Part shown: positions 7,469-15,569 of the stretch, piece after piece
How the letters are laid out: each line of letters opens with the position of its first letter
How positions within the stretch are numbered: the stretch's first letter is position 1
Source: Nitriliruptoraceae bacterium
GTDB lineage: Bacteria > Actinomycetota > Nitriliruptoria > Nitriliruptorales > Nitriliruptoraceae
DNA length: 40,269 nucleotides
Direction: 5' to 3'
Assembly: GCA_003565155.1 (NCBI GenBank)
Contig: PXDB01000004.1
Span: forward strand, 1-40,269
The notes under the pieces: generated by a model
The model's database searches: none
What the model saw: only the letters and a program-made list of their open reading frames with translations
What the model was told of the DNA's origin: nothing
Translations under genes and position numbers: made by a program

Positions 7469-10153
7469 ATGGAGCACGAGTACGAGCACGTCCTCAAGGA
7501 CGGCAGCGTCGTCCACGTCCGCAGGATCCGTCCCGAGGATGCCCCGCTCCTGCTGGGCATGTGGGCCAGGACCTCGGCGGAGTCACGGCGACTGCGCTTC
7601 CTCGGGCCCTTCAACATCGATGAGTCCAACGTCCACCGGTTCACCGACCTGGACCCGGAGCTGCAGTACGCCGTGGTCGCGACCCGGGGTCGGGGCGACC
7701 ACGAGCGCATGATCGGCGTCGCCCGCTACGAGCGTGATCCGGACGAGCCCGACCATGCGGAGTTCGCCGCGCTGGTCGAGGACGCCTCGCAGGGACTCGG
7801 GGTCGGCACGGTGCTGGTCCGCCAGGTGGCGCTCGCCGCCGAGGCCGCCGGCATCCGGAAGCTGTCCGGCGACATCCTCTCCGACAACGTCCGGATGCTG
7901 AACCTGGTCCGTGAGCTGGGGCTGGAGTTCACCTCCGGCCACGACGGCGGGGTGGTGCGCTCGGACCTGGAGACCAACGTCACGGAGCGCTTCCTCGATG
8001 CGGTCGCCTCGGAGGAGCGGGCGGCTGCCAAGGTGGCGCTGGACCGCTTCCTCCACCCGGAGAAGGTCGCCGTGGTCGGGGCGTCACGCGACCGCACCTC
8101 GATCGGGGGGATGATCCTCGACCACCTGCGGCAGGCGGACTTCTCCGGAGTTGTCTACCCCGTCAACGCCGCCGCACCCTACGTCCAGGGGATGGCCGCC
8201 TACCCGAGCCTTGGCGACTGTCCGGAACTGCCCGACCTGGTGGTGATCTGCGTGCCCGCAGCGGGCGTACCGGAGGTGGTGGACGAAGCCGCTGAGCTCG
8301 GTGTCCGAGCGGTCACCATCATCTCCTCCGGCTTCGCCGAGATCGGTGGTGAGGGCACGGCGCGGCAGGAGCAGATCATCGACCGCGCCAGCCAGGTCGG
8401 CATGCGCATCGTCGGGCCCAACTGCATGGGCGTGCTCAACGGCCAGGCGGACGTGCGGATGAACGCCACCTTCTCCCCCCCCCTGCCGCGCCCCGGCCGG
8501 GTATCGATGTCGTCGCAATCCGGGGCGCTCGGCCTCGCCGTCCTCGACCACGTGGAGTCGATCGGGCTCGGCATCTCCACCTTCGTCTCGGTGGGCAACA
8601 AGGCGGACATCTCCGGCAACGACCTCCTGCTGTACTGGGAGGACGACCCCGACACCGATGTGATCCTGATGTACGTCGAGTCCTTCGGCAACCCACGCAA
8701 GTTCTCCCGCATCGCCCGTCGGATCTCCCGCAGCACCCCCATCGTGGCGGTGAAATCGGGCCGCTCCACCGCAGGCGAGCGCGCCGCCAGCTCCCACACC
8801 GCCGCGATCGCCGCGGGCGACGACGCGGTGGAGGCCCTGTTCGCCCAGGCCGGCGTGATCCGCACCAAGACCCTGGAGGAGATGTTCGACTGCGCGGCGC
8901 TGCTGTCAGCTCCCGGCACCTGGCCCGCGGGACGCAACGTGGCCGTCCTCACCAACGCCGGCGGCCCCGGCATCCTCGCCGCGGACGCGCTCGCCGCCAA
9001 CAACCTCGAGGTGCCCCAGCTCTCGGATCGCACCATCGCGACCCTGCAGGAGTTCCTCCCTGCCGAAGCCGGGGTGTCGAACCCGGTGGACATGATCGCC
9101 TCGGCGTCGGCGGAGTCCTACGCCAAGGCGATCCGCATCCTGGGCACCGCGGACGAGACCGACGTGGTCTTCGTCATCTTCATCCCCACGGCACGGGCGG
9201 ACATGGACGCCTTCGCCGAGGCGCTGGTCAGCGCCCGTGACGACCTGCCCGACGACACGCCGTTGATCGCGGTCGTGATGACCTCCCACGGCGTGCCTGC
9301 CACACTGCGCGACGCGAACGTGCCCACCTTCAGCTTCCCCGAGGGTGCCGCCCGCGCCCTGGGACGCGTTGGTGCCTACGCGCGCTGGCGTCGCCAACCC
9401 CTCGGTGAGGTGCGCAGCTTCGACGACGCGCGGACCGAGACCGCGCGGCGACTGGTCCGCGAGGAACTCGCCACAGCCACCCGGCAGGACGGCGCGATCT
9501 GGCTCTCCGCCGAGCGGTCGAAGCAGCTGCTCGCGGCCTACGGCATCCCCATGGCGCGTTCCGAGGTGGTCGACACTCCCGAGGCAGCGGCTGAGGTGCA
9601 GGCCCAGATCGGTGGGCCGGTCGCCGTCAAGCTCGCGGCCCCGATCCACAAGGCGGACGTCGGTGGCGTCGCGCTCGGGCTGCACAGCGCGAACGAGATC
9701 ACCGATGCGATAGCGGAGATCCGCGAGCAGCTCACCGCACGGGAGCTGACCCGATACGGCGATCGCTTCCTCGTCCAGGAGATGGTCGAGGAGGGCGTCG
9801 AGATGCTCGTGGGCGTGACCCACGACCCGTCCTTCGGGCCCCTGATCCTGACCGGTGCGGGCGGAACGATGGCGGAGCTCCTCGGCGACGTCAGCATGCG
9901 CATCACCCCGATCACGACGGTGGATGTGGACGAGATGCTGACCGAACTGAAGATGGCGCCGCTCCTCACGGGCTATCGCGGCACACCCCCGGCCGACATC
10001 TCCGCGCTCAAGGACGTGCTGCATCGCGTCGGGGCCATGGTGGAGGACCTCCCCGAGGTAGCCGAGCTCGACCTCAACCCGGTGTTCGTCCGCCCCGACG
10101 GGCGGGGGGTCGTGTGCGTCGACGTACGGTGCAAGCTGCGACCGGCCACCTAG
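7469..10153 (+). CDS. Protein acyltransferase fusion: N-terminal GNAT plus ADP-forming acyl-CoA synthetase-like region (PatA type)
   Basis: An 894-aa multidomain protein. Residues 1-170 are a GNAT acetyltransferase with the acetyl-CoA loop QGLGVGTVL (108-116). Residues 195-320 form a CoA-binding Rossmann domain (VAVVGASRDRTSIGG), 325-640 the succinyl-CoA ligase-like part (VAVLTNAGGPGILAADAL), and 675-890 an ATP-grasp domain (VAVKLAAPIHKADVGGVALG). This GNAT-first order is that described for Streptomyces lividans PatA, the reverse of Salmonella Pat. Such enzymes acetylate lysines of acyl-CoA synthetases and shut them off. The loop that carries the phospho-His in ADP-forming synthetases reads SSHTAAIA and keeps His443, so remnant synthetase activity cannot be excluded from sequence. 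ATG 7469 has GAGGGG upstream. No acyl-CoA synthetase target is adjacent. Confidence 0.88.
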   Translation: MEHEYEHVLKDGSVVHVRRIRPEDAPLLLGMWARTSAESRRLRFLGPFNIDESNVHRFTDLDPELQYAVVATRGRGDHERMIGVARYERDPDEPDHAEFAALVEDASQGLGVGTVLVRQVALAAEAAGIRKLSGDILSDNVRMLNLVRELGLEFTSGHDGGVVRSDLETNVTERFLDAVASEERAAAKVALDRFLHPEKVAVVGASRDRTSIGGMILDHLRQADFSGVVYPVNAAAPYVQGMAAYPSLGDCPELPDLVVICVPAAGVPEVVDEAAELGVRAVTIISSGFAEIGGEGTARQEQIIDRASQVGMRIVGPNCMGVLNGQADVRMNATFSPPLPRPGRVSMSSQSGALGLAVLDHVESIGLGISTFVSVGNKADISGNDLLLYWEDDPDTDVILMYVESFGNPRKFSRIARRISRSTPIVAVKSGRSTAGERAASSHTAAIAAGDDAVEALFAQAGVIRTKTLEEMFDCAALLSAPGTWPAGRNVAVLTNAGGPGILAADALAANNLEVPQLSDRTIATLQEFLPAEAGVSNPVDMIASASAESYAKAIRILGTADETDVVFVIFIPTARADMDAFAEALVSARDDLPDDTPLIAVVMTSHGVPATLRDANVPTFSFPEGAARALGRVGAYARWRRQPLGEVRSFDDARTETARRLVREELATATRQDGAIWLSAERSKQLLAAYGIPMARSEVVDTPEAAAEVQAQIGGPVAVKLAAPIHKADVGGVALGLHSANEITDAIAEIREQLTARELTRYGDRFLVQEMVEEGVEMLVGVTHDPSFGPLILTGAGGTMAELLGDVSMRITPITTVDVDEMLTELKMAPLLTGYRGTPPADISALKDVLHRVGAMVEDLPEVAELDLNPVFVRPDGRGVVCVDVRCKLRPAT

Positions 10154-10185
10154 ACGGCACCCTTTAGCGAAGCCGCACCGTCCGC

Positions 10186-10320
10186 ACCCGCCCGGCTGCA
10201 CCGTCCACACGACGGCACCGGCCGAACCCGCCCGACTGCACCGTCCACACGACGGCACCGGCCGTACCCGCCCGACTGCACCGTCCACACGACGGCACCG
10301 GCCGTACCCTCCACACGACT
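10186..10320. repeat. 40-bp tandem repeat, three copies plus a partial, upstream of metF
   Basis: Copies at 10186-10225, 10226-10265 and 10266-10305. The second and third are identical, the first differs at two positions, and a 15-base degenerate remnant follows. Each copy contains CTGCACCGTCCACACGACGG. The array fills most of the 236 bp between the acyltransferase gene and metF. There are no spacers, so it is a minisatellite and not a CRISPR array. Confidence 0.93.
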
Positions 10321-10389
10321 GGGGCGTCCGACTGACGCCGCCGAGCGTGCACGCGCAACCTCCCGCCCTTCACGCCACCTGGAACCCCG

Positions 10390-11247
10390 ATGCCCCGGAT
10401 CGACGCGCTGCTCTCCGCAGGACCGACCACCTCCTTCGAGTTCTTCCCCCCGAAGACCGACAAGGGTGAGACCGCGCTGCGCACGACGCTGAACGAACTC
10501 GAGCCCCTGTCCCCCTCCTTCGTGTCGATCACCTACGGCGCCGGCGGCTCGACCCGGGAACGCACGCACCGCCTGGTGGTGGACCTGCTGACCCGGACGT
10601 CGATGACCCCGATGGCCCACCTGACGGCGGTCAACCACCGCCGCGCGGAGCTGCAGGAGCTACTGGGGCGCTACCTCGATGCCGGCGTGGAGAACATCCT
10701 GGCGCTGCGTGGAGATCCGCCACGCGATGCCGAGGAGGTCCTCTTCGACCTCGAGCGGGCCTGGCAGCTGGTAGAGCTCGCGCGGGAGGTCGGTGGCGAT
10801 GCGTTCTCCGTCGGTGTCGCCGCGCACCCTGCCGGTCATCCCCTCGCTCCGGATCTCGCCACCGACCGGAAGCATCTGGCGGCCAAGCTCGCGGTGGCCG
10901 ACTTCGGGGTCACCCAGTTCTTCTTCGAGGTGGAGGAGTACACCCGTCTCGTGGATGACCTCGCGGGCTTGGACTGCCACACCCCGGTCCTTCCGGGGAT
11001 CATGCCCATCACCAACATCCGCCAGATCCAGCGCTTCGCGGAGCTGTCCGGCACCGAGGTCCCTCCAGCGCTGGCTGACCGGTTCCTCGCGCTCGGCGAC
11101 GACGAGGAAGCTGTGCGGTCGCTGGGCGTCGAGCTCGCGACGGAGCTCTGTCAGCAACTCCTCGATGCCGACGCGCCCGGCCTGCACTTCTACACCCTGA
11201 ACCGCTCGACGGCGACGCGGGAGATCCACGCCAACCTCGGGTTGTGA
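10390..11247 (+). CDS. metF: Methylenetetrahydrofolate reductase MetF
   Basis: Reduces 5,10-methylene-THF to 5-methyl-THF with a flavin cofactor, supplying methyl groups for methionine synthesis. At 285 aa it has the size of bacterial MetF. Family motifs include SFEFFPPKT near the N terminus (with the catalytic-region Glu), SITYGAGGSTRERT, the folate/FAD segment NILALRGDPPRD, ITQFFFEVE-like GVTQFFFEVEEY, PGIMPITN, and GLHFYTLNRS near the C terminus. The ribosome binding site before ATG 10390 is weak. It is a single gene: the neighbours on both sides are separated by repeats rather than joined in an operon. No frameshift or missing motif was seen. Confidence 0.95.
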   Translation: MPRIDALLSAGPTTSFEFFPPKTDKGETALRTTLNELEPLSPSFVSITYGAGGSTRERTHRLVVDLLTRTSMTPMAHLTAVNHRRAELQELLGRYLDAGVENILALRGDPPRDAEEVLFDLERAWQLVELAREVGGDAFSVGVAAHPAGHPLAPDLATDRKHLAAKLAVADFGVTQFFFEVEEYTRLVDDLAGLDCHTPVLPGIMPITNIRQIQRFAELSGTEVPPALADRFLALGDDEEAVRSLGVELATELCQQLLDADAPGLHFYTLNRSTATREIHANLGL

Positions 11248-11554
11248 CCCGCGTCGCATGCGTCCGAGCGAAGATCCCGCAGGGGCGTACGTGCCGCAGG
11301 TCGCGGTACTGCCAACCCTTCTCGGCACCACCCTCGGCGTCGCCCAGCGAGCGCGATACGAGGACCAGCTGCCGTCGCCCGCCTGGCGACGCGCGATCCG
11401 CGAGGCGCCGTCGGACAACCGGCTGCAGACAACCGCCGTCGGACAGCCGCGGTTGGACAGCCGGCTGCAGACAACCGCCGTCGGACAGCCGCCTTCAGAT
11501 AGCCGCAGACCCCCGATCACCATGTTCGGGCACGAGGATCCACCTTCGTGCGTG
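11248..11554. other. Gene-free interval after metF containing a repeat
   Basis: Between the metF stop and the HNH-endonuclease stop (convergent genes) I see no credible reading frame; the short ones here are repeat-driven and of non-coding composition. The interval holds a 42-bp duplication (listed separately) and no obvious strong terminator hairpin. Confidence 0.6.
11413..11496. repeat. 42-bp tandem duplication downstream of metF
   Basis: Copies at 11413-11454 and 11455-11496 share nearly every base except at the last few positions and one internal change. Each begins GGACA-CCGGCTGCAGACAA and also contains an internal GTCGGACAGCC motif that echoes the unit start, so there is a shorter sub-period. 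A truncated third element follows to about 11507. Confidence 0.88.
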
Positions 11555-13066
11555 CTAGGGATCAGCGAGGTCGATGAGCCCCAGTTGTCCGCAACCTGCC
11601 GTTGGTGCACCCCTCTGCGGGCCGTCGCGTGCCGCTGGAACCCCCGATCGCTCATCCGAGGACGGATCGGCCCGGTCGAGCGGATGCACGTACGCGGACT
11701 GCTCGCGGTGGAACACGACCGTCTCACCGTCGATCTCCAAGCGCCACGGTCCCCGGTCGAAACGGCGGTGGTGTCGCCGGCACAACAGGACCGCGTTGGA
11801 TGGCGACAACCGACCCTGTGCGCGGAACGGGTGCTCCCCGTGCGCGACATCGCACCATGACGCCGGGGCATCACAGCCATCCCAGCGGCAGCCACCGTCA
11901 CGGACGAGCAGCGCGCGCCAGAGACCGACGGGAACCGTGCGGACGGCCTCTCCCGCCTCGAGAGGCGTGCCGTCCGCGGCGACCACGAGTCGGCTGATGG
12001 CGCAGTCGGTCAGGAGCGTGCCGGCCTCCTCGAGGGTGACCGGCTGATCGGACCCCGCGAAACGGGCCGTCCCGATCACCTCCCCGAGCTGGGGCGCCTC
12101 CACGACCATGACAACGTGCGGGCGCTCACCGTGCACCGTCGGTGCCTCACCGAGCCGCAGCGCCGCATCGCAGAGCTGCTCGAACGCGTCGGCACTACGC
12201 TGCTCGGGGGTGCGGTGTTCATCCGGGGTGTCCGGACGCCGGAAGGCCGCGATGGCCGACCTCGCCAGCTCAGCAGCAGCACCGAATGCCCGTCCGGAGA
12301 ACGCGACGCCACCATCTGGCGTGTCCGTGATGCTGAACCTGCGCTGCCGGTGCTGACCGGCTTCCTGCTGCTGTAAGCCCCGCGGTGCGTGCTCCGCGAG
12401 GTAGCGACGGACCCGCCGGCCGAAGGTGACCGGGTCGCAGGAGCGCGCCAGTTCCAGGAGTTCACGCTCGGCCACCTCGCGCTGCTCGGCCGGCAGGCGC
12501 TCCAGCGCCGCACCCAGCAGTCGCACCTGGGTCGCGCCGACGTCGCCCGCGCGGAAGGCCCGTCCAGTGGACGCGTTCTCGTCGGCGTAACGGCCCGCCT
12601 CAGCCGCACGTTTGGCCTCCGACGGGGACAGCTGCTGCTGCCGCGCAGCGCGCCGGCGGGCCTCCAGAAGCTGACCCGAGGTCCTGCCCGGATCGGCTTG
12701 ACGTCGGACACGCCGCTCGAGCTCCGAGAACGCACGCGCACGGGCGGCTTCCAAGACGGCGATGGGGCGGCGGAGCCGCGCCGCATGGGCCTCCAGCTCC
12801 GCGTCGGTCAGGTCCTGCAGGTCCAGCGCACCGACCTGTTCGATCGCCAGCAGAGCCCGCTCCACCGCCGCTTCCTGGTCGCGGGCCGACGACCCGTCAG
12901 CGCTCTCCGCAGACGCAGCGGCCGCTGCAGCAACGCCCCGGCGCGGTCCCGGTGAGCCACGCTCCCGGCCCTTCGCGTAGCTGCCACGGGGCGAGGCCGC
13001 CAGGGCAGCACCGCTCACGCAAGATCGCGTGAGCGGGTGGTGCGGTGCGACCACTGACGCCTGCAT
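11555..13066 (-). CDS. DUF222/HNH endonuclease-domain protein (13E12-like family)
   Basis: About 503 aa. The N-terminal half is the helical DUF222 region (from about EQVGALDLQDLTDAELEAH to LFTGR-equivalent FSGRAFGAAAELA). The C-terminal HNH nuclease reads CRWDGCDAPASWCDVAHGEH, then LSPSNAVLLCRRHHRRFD, with the paired Cys residues, central His and Asn, and final HH of the HNH fold. These proteins are multicopy in actinobacteria (the 13E12 repeat family in Mycobacterium tuberculosis), and several are under LexA control there. A LexA-type box lies 52 bp upstream of this start. ATG 13066 is preceded by a G-rich stretch only. The open frame runs back to 13570, but the extra region lies upstream of the operator and lacks coding character. 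An inverted repeat occupies codons 11-19. Confidence 0.82.
   Translation of the reverse strand: MQASVVAPHHPLTRSCVSGAALAASPRGSYAKGRERGSPGPRRGVAAAAAASAESADGSSARDQEAAVERALLAIEQVGALDLQDLTDAELEAHAARLRRPIAVLEAARARAFSELERRVRRQADPGRTSGQLLEARRRAARQQQLSPSEAKRAAEAGRYADENASTGRAFRAGDVGATQVRLLGAALERLPAEQREVAERELLELARSCDPVTFGRRVRRYLAEHAPRGLQQQEAGQHRQRRFSITDTPDGGVAFSGRAFGAAAELARSAIAAFRRPDTPDEHRTPEQRSADAFEQLCDAALRLGEAPTVHGERPHVVMVVEAPQLGEVIGTARFAGSDQPVTLEEAGTLLTDCAISRLVVAADGTPLEAGEAVRTVPVGLWRALLVRDGGCRWDGCDAPASWCDVAHGEHPFRAQGRLSPSNAVLLCRRHHRRFDRGPWRLEIDGETVVFHREQSAYVHPLDRADPSSDERSGVPAARDGPQRGAPTAGCGQLGLIDLADP
13011..13036. repeat. Perfect 10-bp inverted repeat in the start of the HNH gene
   Basis: CCGCTCACGC (13011-13020) pairs with GCGTGAGCGG (13027-13036) around a 6-nt loop. 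In the mRNA it forms a strong hairpin within the first 20 codons, or in the leader if translation starts further in. It could limit expression of a nuclease; that is inference. Confidence 0.7.
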
Positions 13067-13112
13067 GGTGCCCCCGGAAGCCGGTGGTGGAGCCGTACGG
13101 CCTGCAGACAAA

Positions 13113-13139
13113 GCTATACGAACACGTGTTCGAATGCAA
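13113..13139 (-). promoter_or_regulatory. LexA (SOS) box inside the HNH gene promoter
   Basis: On the minus strand TCGAACACGTGTTCGT (13133-13118) matches the actinobacterial/Bacillus-type LexA operator TCGAAC-N4-GTTCGA at 11 of 12 fixed positions. It lies between a -35-like TTGCAT (13139-13134) and a -10-like TATAGC (13118-13113), with 15 bp between the hexamers, so LexA binding would block polymerase. The ATG is about 50 bp downstream. Confidence 0.75.
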
Positions 13140-13722
13140 GTCTCGCCCAACGTCCGAGCGAGGGGCGTCGGCAGCGAGCGTGACCCGCTTCGAGGTGTCC
13201 TGGTGGTCACGCAGGATGCTGCGGAGGCGGATCTGACGCCGGCGCTCCGGGACCTGGTAGCGCCAGGGTCGGTGCTGCGCACGGACGCGTGGCTGGCGAC
13301 GACCGGGTCGAACAGCACGGTGACACCCCCGTCGCCGCCAACCTGCACGGACATCCCGCTGCGGTGGTGTTCCGACGGCTTCCCTCGCAGCTCGTGGCCA
13401 CGGGACCGGTCCGCGCCGACGAGCTGACCTGCGGTGACCGGCCACCCGACCGTTCCACCCCGCAGCAGCGACGCGAGGCCGGTGCTGCCCTCATGGTCAA
13501 GAAGCACAGGCCGCAGCACCTGCGCAGCACCATCACTGCGCTCGTCGTCGACGCCCAGGCCGAAGGCCACCCACCAGGGCCAGCTCCCGGACCCTCACCC
13601 GACTGCCCGTGCACACCCGCAACTATCGCCTGAGCGACTGCTGCGCCCGATCCGTGCGCGGGACCGCGAGCAGTGCGCCGACGGCCGTGATCAGTACCGC
13701 CACCCCGAACCGGAGCAGCGTC
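13140..13722. other. Gene-poor interval between the HNH gene and pckA
   Basis: About 580 bp without a gene I can support. Long open frames exist on both strands because of base composition, but their translations are Arg/Ser/Pro-rich and match nothing I know. The pckA-proximal 100 bp may hold a decayed membrane-protein tail (listed separately). Confidence 0.5.
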
Positions 13723-13724
13723 GG
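13623..13724 (-). pseudogene. Possible remnant: C-terminal tail of a membrane protein
   Basis: Directly after the pckA stop codon, in the same frame, the sequence reads through 33 codons to a TAG. They encode one hydrophobic helix (LLRFGVAVLITAVGALLAV) and a charged end (PRTDRAQQSLRR). That is the look of the last helix and tail of a multi-pass transporter. There is no start codon with a ribosome binding site and no upstream part, so it is either a gene remnant or chance. Confidence 0.25.
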
Positions 13725-15269
13725 TCAGACGCCGGCGCTCTGGGCGATCAGCGGGTCGAGACGGGAGAAGTTGCGCAGGTACGCCGCCCGGTCCGCCTGC
13801 AGCTGCTCGACGATCCGCTCGTACTCGTCGGTCCTGCCCTGACGCTCGTACAGCTTGCGTGGCTGCAGCAGTTCCTCGTCATCGAAGCCGGGGATGGCGC
13901 GCGCGACGGCGTAGCCGAAGTTGGCGTCCTCCTCCCACTCGATGGTGCCGTCCACGATCCCGTGCTGGACGGCTGCCGAGTGGGGGATCTTGACCTTCTT
14001 GGAACGCTCATCAGCCTCGGGACCACCGACCCGGCCGGTGTTGAGCAGGTAGACCTCGAGGTCGGTGGTCGCGAGCAGTTCGAGGAAGCGGTTGCCCATC
14101 GAGGACTCCTCCTCGAACCAGAAGGGGTTGGTCCCCGGGACCCTGAGGCTCTTGCCTGCCTCGTGGGCGCCGCCGGCCGAGGTGCCCTGGGTCTCACCGA
14201 GCATGAAGTAGTAGGCCGCCTGCTCCGGCTTGAGCTTCGCCACCGCCGGGATGATGTTCTCGTTGCGGTTGAGGATGAACAGGTAGTGGGCCTTCGGGAG
14301 CGCCTTCGGATCGCGGTGACGGATGTTGGCCAGGGGGAAGGTCACTCGTCCGTTCGCGGTGTAGGCGTCGTCGAAGAAGTCGACCTTGCCCTCCTCGTCG
14401 ACCGCGACCGATTCCAGCCATGCGTCTGGGCGTGTCGCGCCGCCATAGATGGTGGGCTCGTCATCGGGGTCCAGTCCGTAGGACTTCGCGAAGCAGCCGT
14501 TCTCCGTGGTGAAGACCTCACCGCCCGGCATCAGCGCGATGAAGTCGTCCTGCACCGGGAGCGAACCTTTGACGTTGCGGAACGTGGTGGTCGTCTTCCC
14601 CGTCCCGGAGAGTCCGATGATCAAGGCCAGACGCTCCGCCCCGTCGACGGTCTCCTCCGCTGGGAACGTCTTCGCGCCCGAGTGCATCGCTAGTCCACCG
14701 AGCTCGAACACCCGCTTGTTCCACATCCGCAGGCCGCCCATCTTCGACTCACCGAAGTAGTCGGACCCGAACACGCGGGTGGTCCAGTTGTCGTAGTCGA
14801 CCAGGATCAGGCACTCCTCATGGTGCTCCGGGATCCGAAGTGTCGGGGTGTAGATGATCGTGAAGTCAGGAGACCAGTCCGCGTCCTTGGGGAAGAACAG
14901 CTGCTCCTGCATCGCGGGGATGTTCGAGTGCGCCCGCTCCATGTACAGCCGCGAGGCGGTGCGGAACGCAGGATCAGGCCCGATGTAGCCCTCCATCAGG
15001 ACCATGTCCTGCTCAGCGATGTGTGCATCCTGCTTGGCGGCGTACTCCGCTGCCTCCTCCCGGGACATCGTCTGCTTCACGTTCGGTGCATCACTGACGA
15101 TGAAGGTCGAGGGTGTCAGACGCGCGAGGATCCGTGCCTGGTAGTTGATGTTGCCGAACTCCGTGACCGTCGTACGGTCCTCGGGCATGAACTCGAGCAC
15201 CCACTCCCGCAGCTGGTCCTGGCTCGGATTCTCGGCGACTGATCGGGCGGGTGGCAACGGAGCGGACAC
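13725..15269 (-). CDS. pckA: Phosphoenolpyruvate carboxykinase (ATP), PckA
   Basis: Converts oxaloacetate and ATP to PEP, CO2 and ADP, the entry step of gluconeogenesis. The 514-aa length and motifs are those of the ATP-dependent family: the kinase-1a P loop GLSGTGKTTT, the preceding FGSDYFGESKMGG and MHSGAKTF, the metal/oxaloacetate segment DDFIALMPGGEVFTTENGCF, and GTSAGGAHEAGKSLRVPGTNPF. The start is GTG 15269 because AGGAGG lies six bases upstream; an upstream in-frame start at 15353 has no such site. Most actinobacteria carry the unrelated-sequence GTP enzyme, so this is a taxonomic clue. It diverges from a conserved small protein gene across 300 bp of regulatory DNA. Confidence 0.95.
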   Translation of the reverse strand: MSAPLPPARSVAENPSQDQLREWVLEFMPEDRTTVTEFGNINYQARILARLTPSTFIVSDAPNVKQTMSREEAAEYAAKQDAHIAEQDMVLMEGYIGPDPAFRTASRLYMERAHSNIPAMQEQLFFPKDADWSPDFTIIYTPTLRIPEHHEECLILVDYDNWTTRVFGSDYFGESKMGGLRMWNKRVFELGGLAMHSGAKTFPAEETVDGAERLALIIGLSGTGKTTTTFRNVKGSLPVQDDFIALMPGGEVFTTENGCFAKSYGLDPDDEPTIYGGATRPDAWLESVAVDEEGKVDFFDDAYTANGRVTFPLANIRHRDPKALPKAHYLFILNRNENIIPAVAKLKPEQAAYYFMLGETQGTSAGGAHEAGKSLRVPGTNPFWFEEESSMGNRFLELLATTDLEVYLLNTGRVGGPEADERSKKVKIPHSAAVQHGIVDGTIEWEEDANFGYAVARAIPGFDDEELLQPRKLYERQGRTDEYERIVEQLQADRAAYLRNFSRLDPLIAQSAGV

Positions 15270-15569
15270 GACGGACCTCCTCGGCGAACGCGTTCGATTC
15301 TCCCGGGGGCGGGCCGTAGCGAGGGATCGGCCACGATGCCTGCACCCTTGCACGCACCGTAGCCACCTGCCCTACGTGGGTGTGCATCGACGGCGGCACG
15401 CCGGTGCGGCGCTACCGTTGCCAAAGGCGTGGCGGGAGCGGTGACACCGGCGATGGTCCGTAGCGGTCGGTGTCGCACGACACCGGACGTGTTACCGTCA
15501 AAGACCCCCCGAAGAGCACTCGACAGTGGGGCCAATAGCCGCACGGGGCACGACGAGAATGGACACACC
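15270..15569. promoter_or_regulatory. Divergent upstream region of pckA and the small conserved gene
   Basis: No gene is supported in these 300 bp. A perfect 12-bp palindrome, CGAACGCGTTCG (15285-15296), sits immediately upstream of the pckA ribosome binding site at 15275-15280 and could be an operator. It has a 2-bp centre and so is not a LexA box. Promoter hexamers were not clear by eye. Confidence 0.45.

Noticed and set aside
10186..10320. CRISPR-like array from repeated 40-bp units
   Set aside because: The units abut with no variable spacers and there are no cas genes; it is a tandem minisatellite.
13029..13427. Plus-strand frame with a faint IS1595-type transposase look (LAPGSVLRTDAW-like stretch)
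   Set aside because: It covers only a few residues, lacks the DDE context, terminal repeats and a start, and runs opposite to the HNH gene and across its operator.
13067..13570. N-terminal extension of the HNH gene by 168 codons
   Set aside because: It would span the LexA box and promoter, has Arg/Ser-rich composition and no family match; ATG 13066 gives a normal DUF222 length.
15285..15296. CGAACGCGTTCG as a second LexA box
   Set aside because: The half sites are separated by 2 bp instead of the 4 bp of the LexA operator, so it is only noted as a palindrome.
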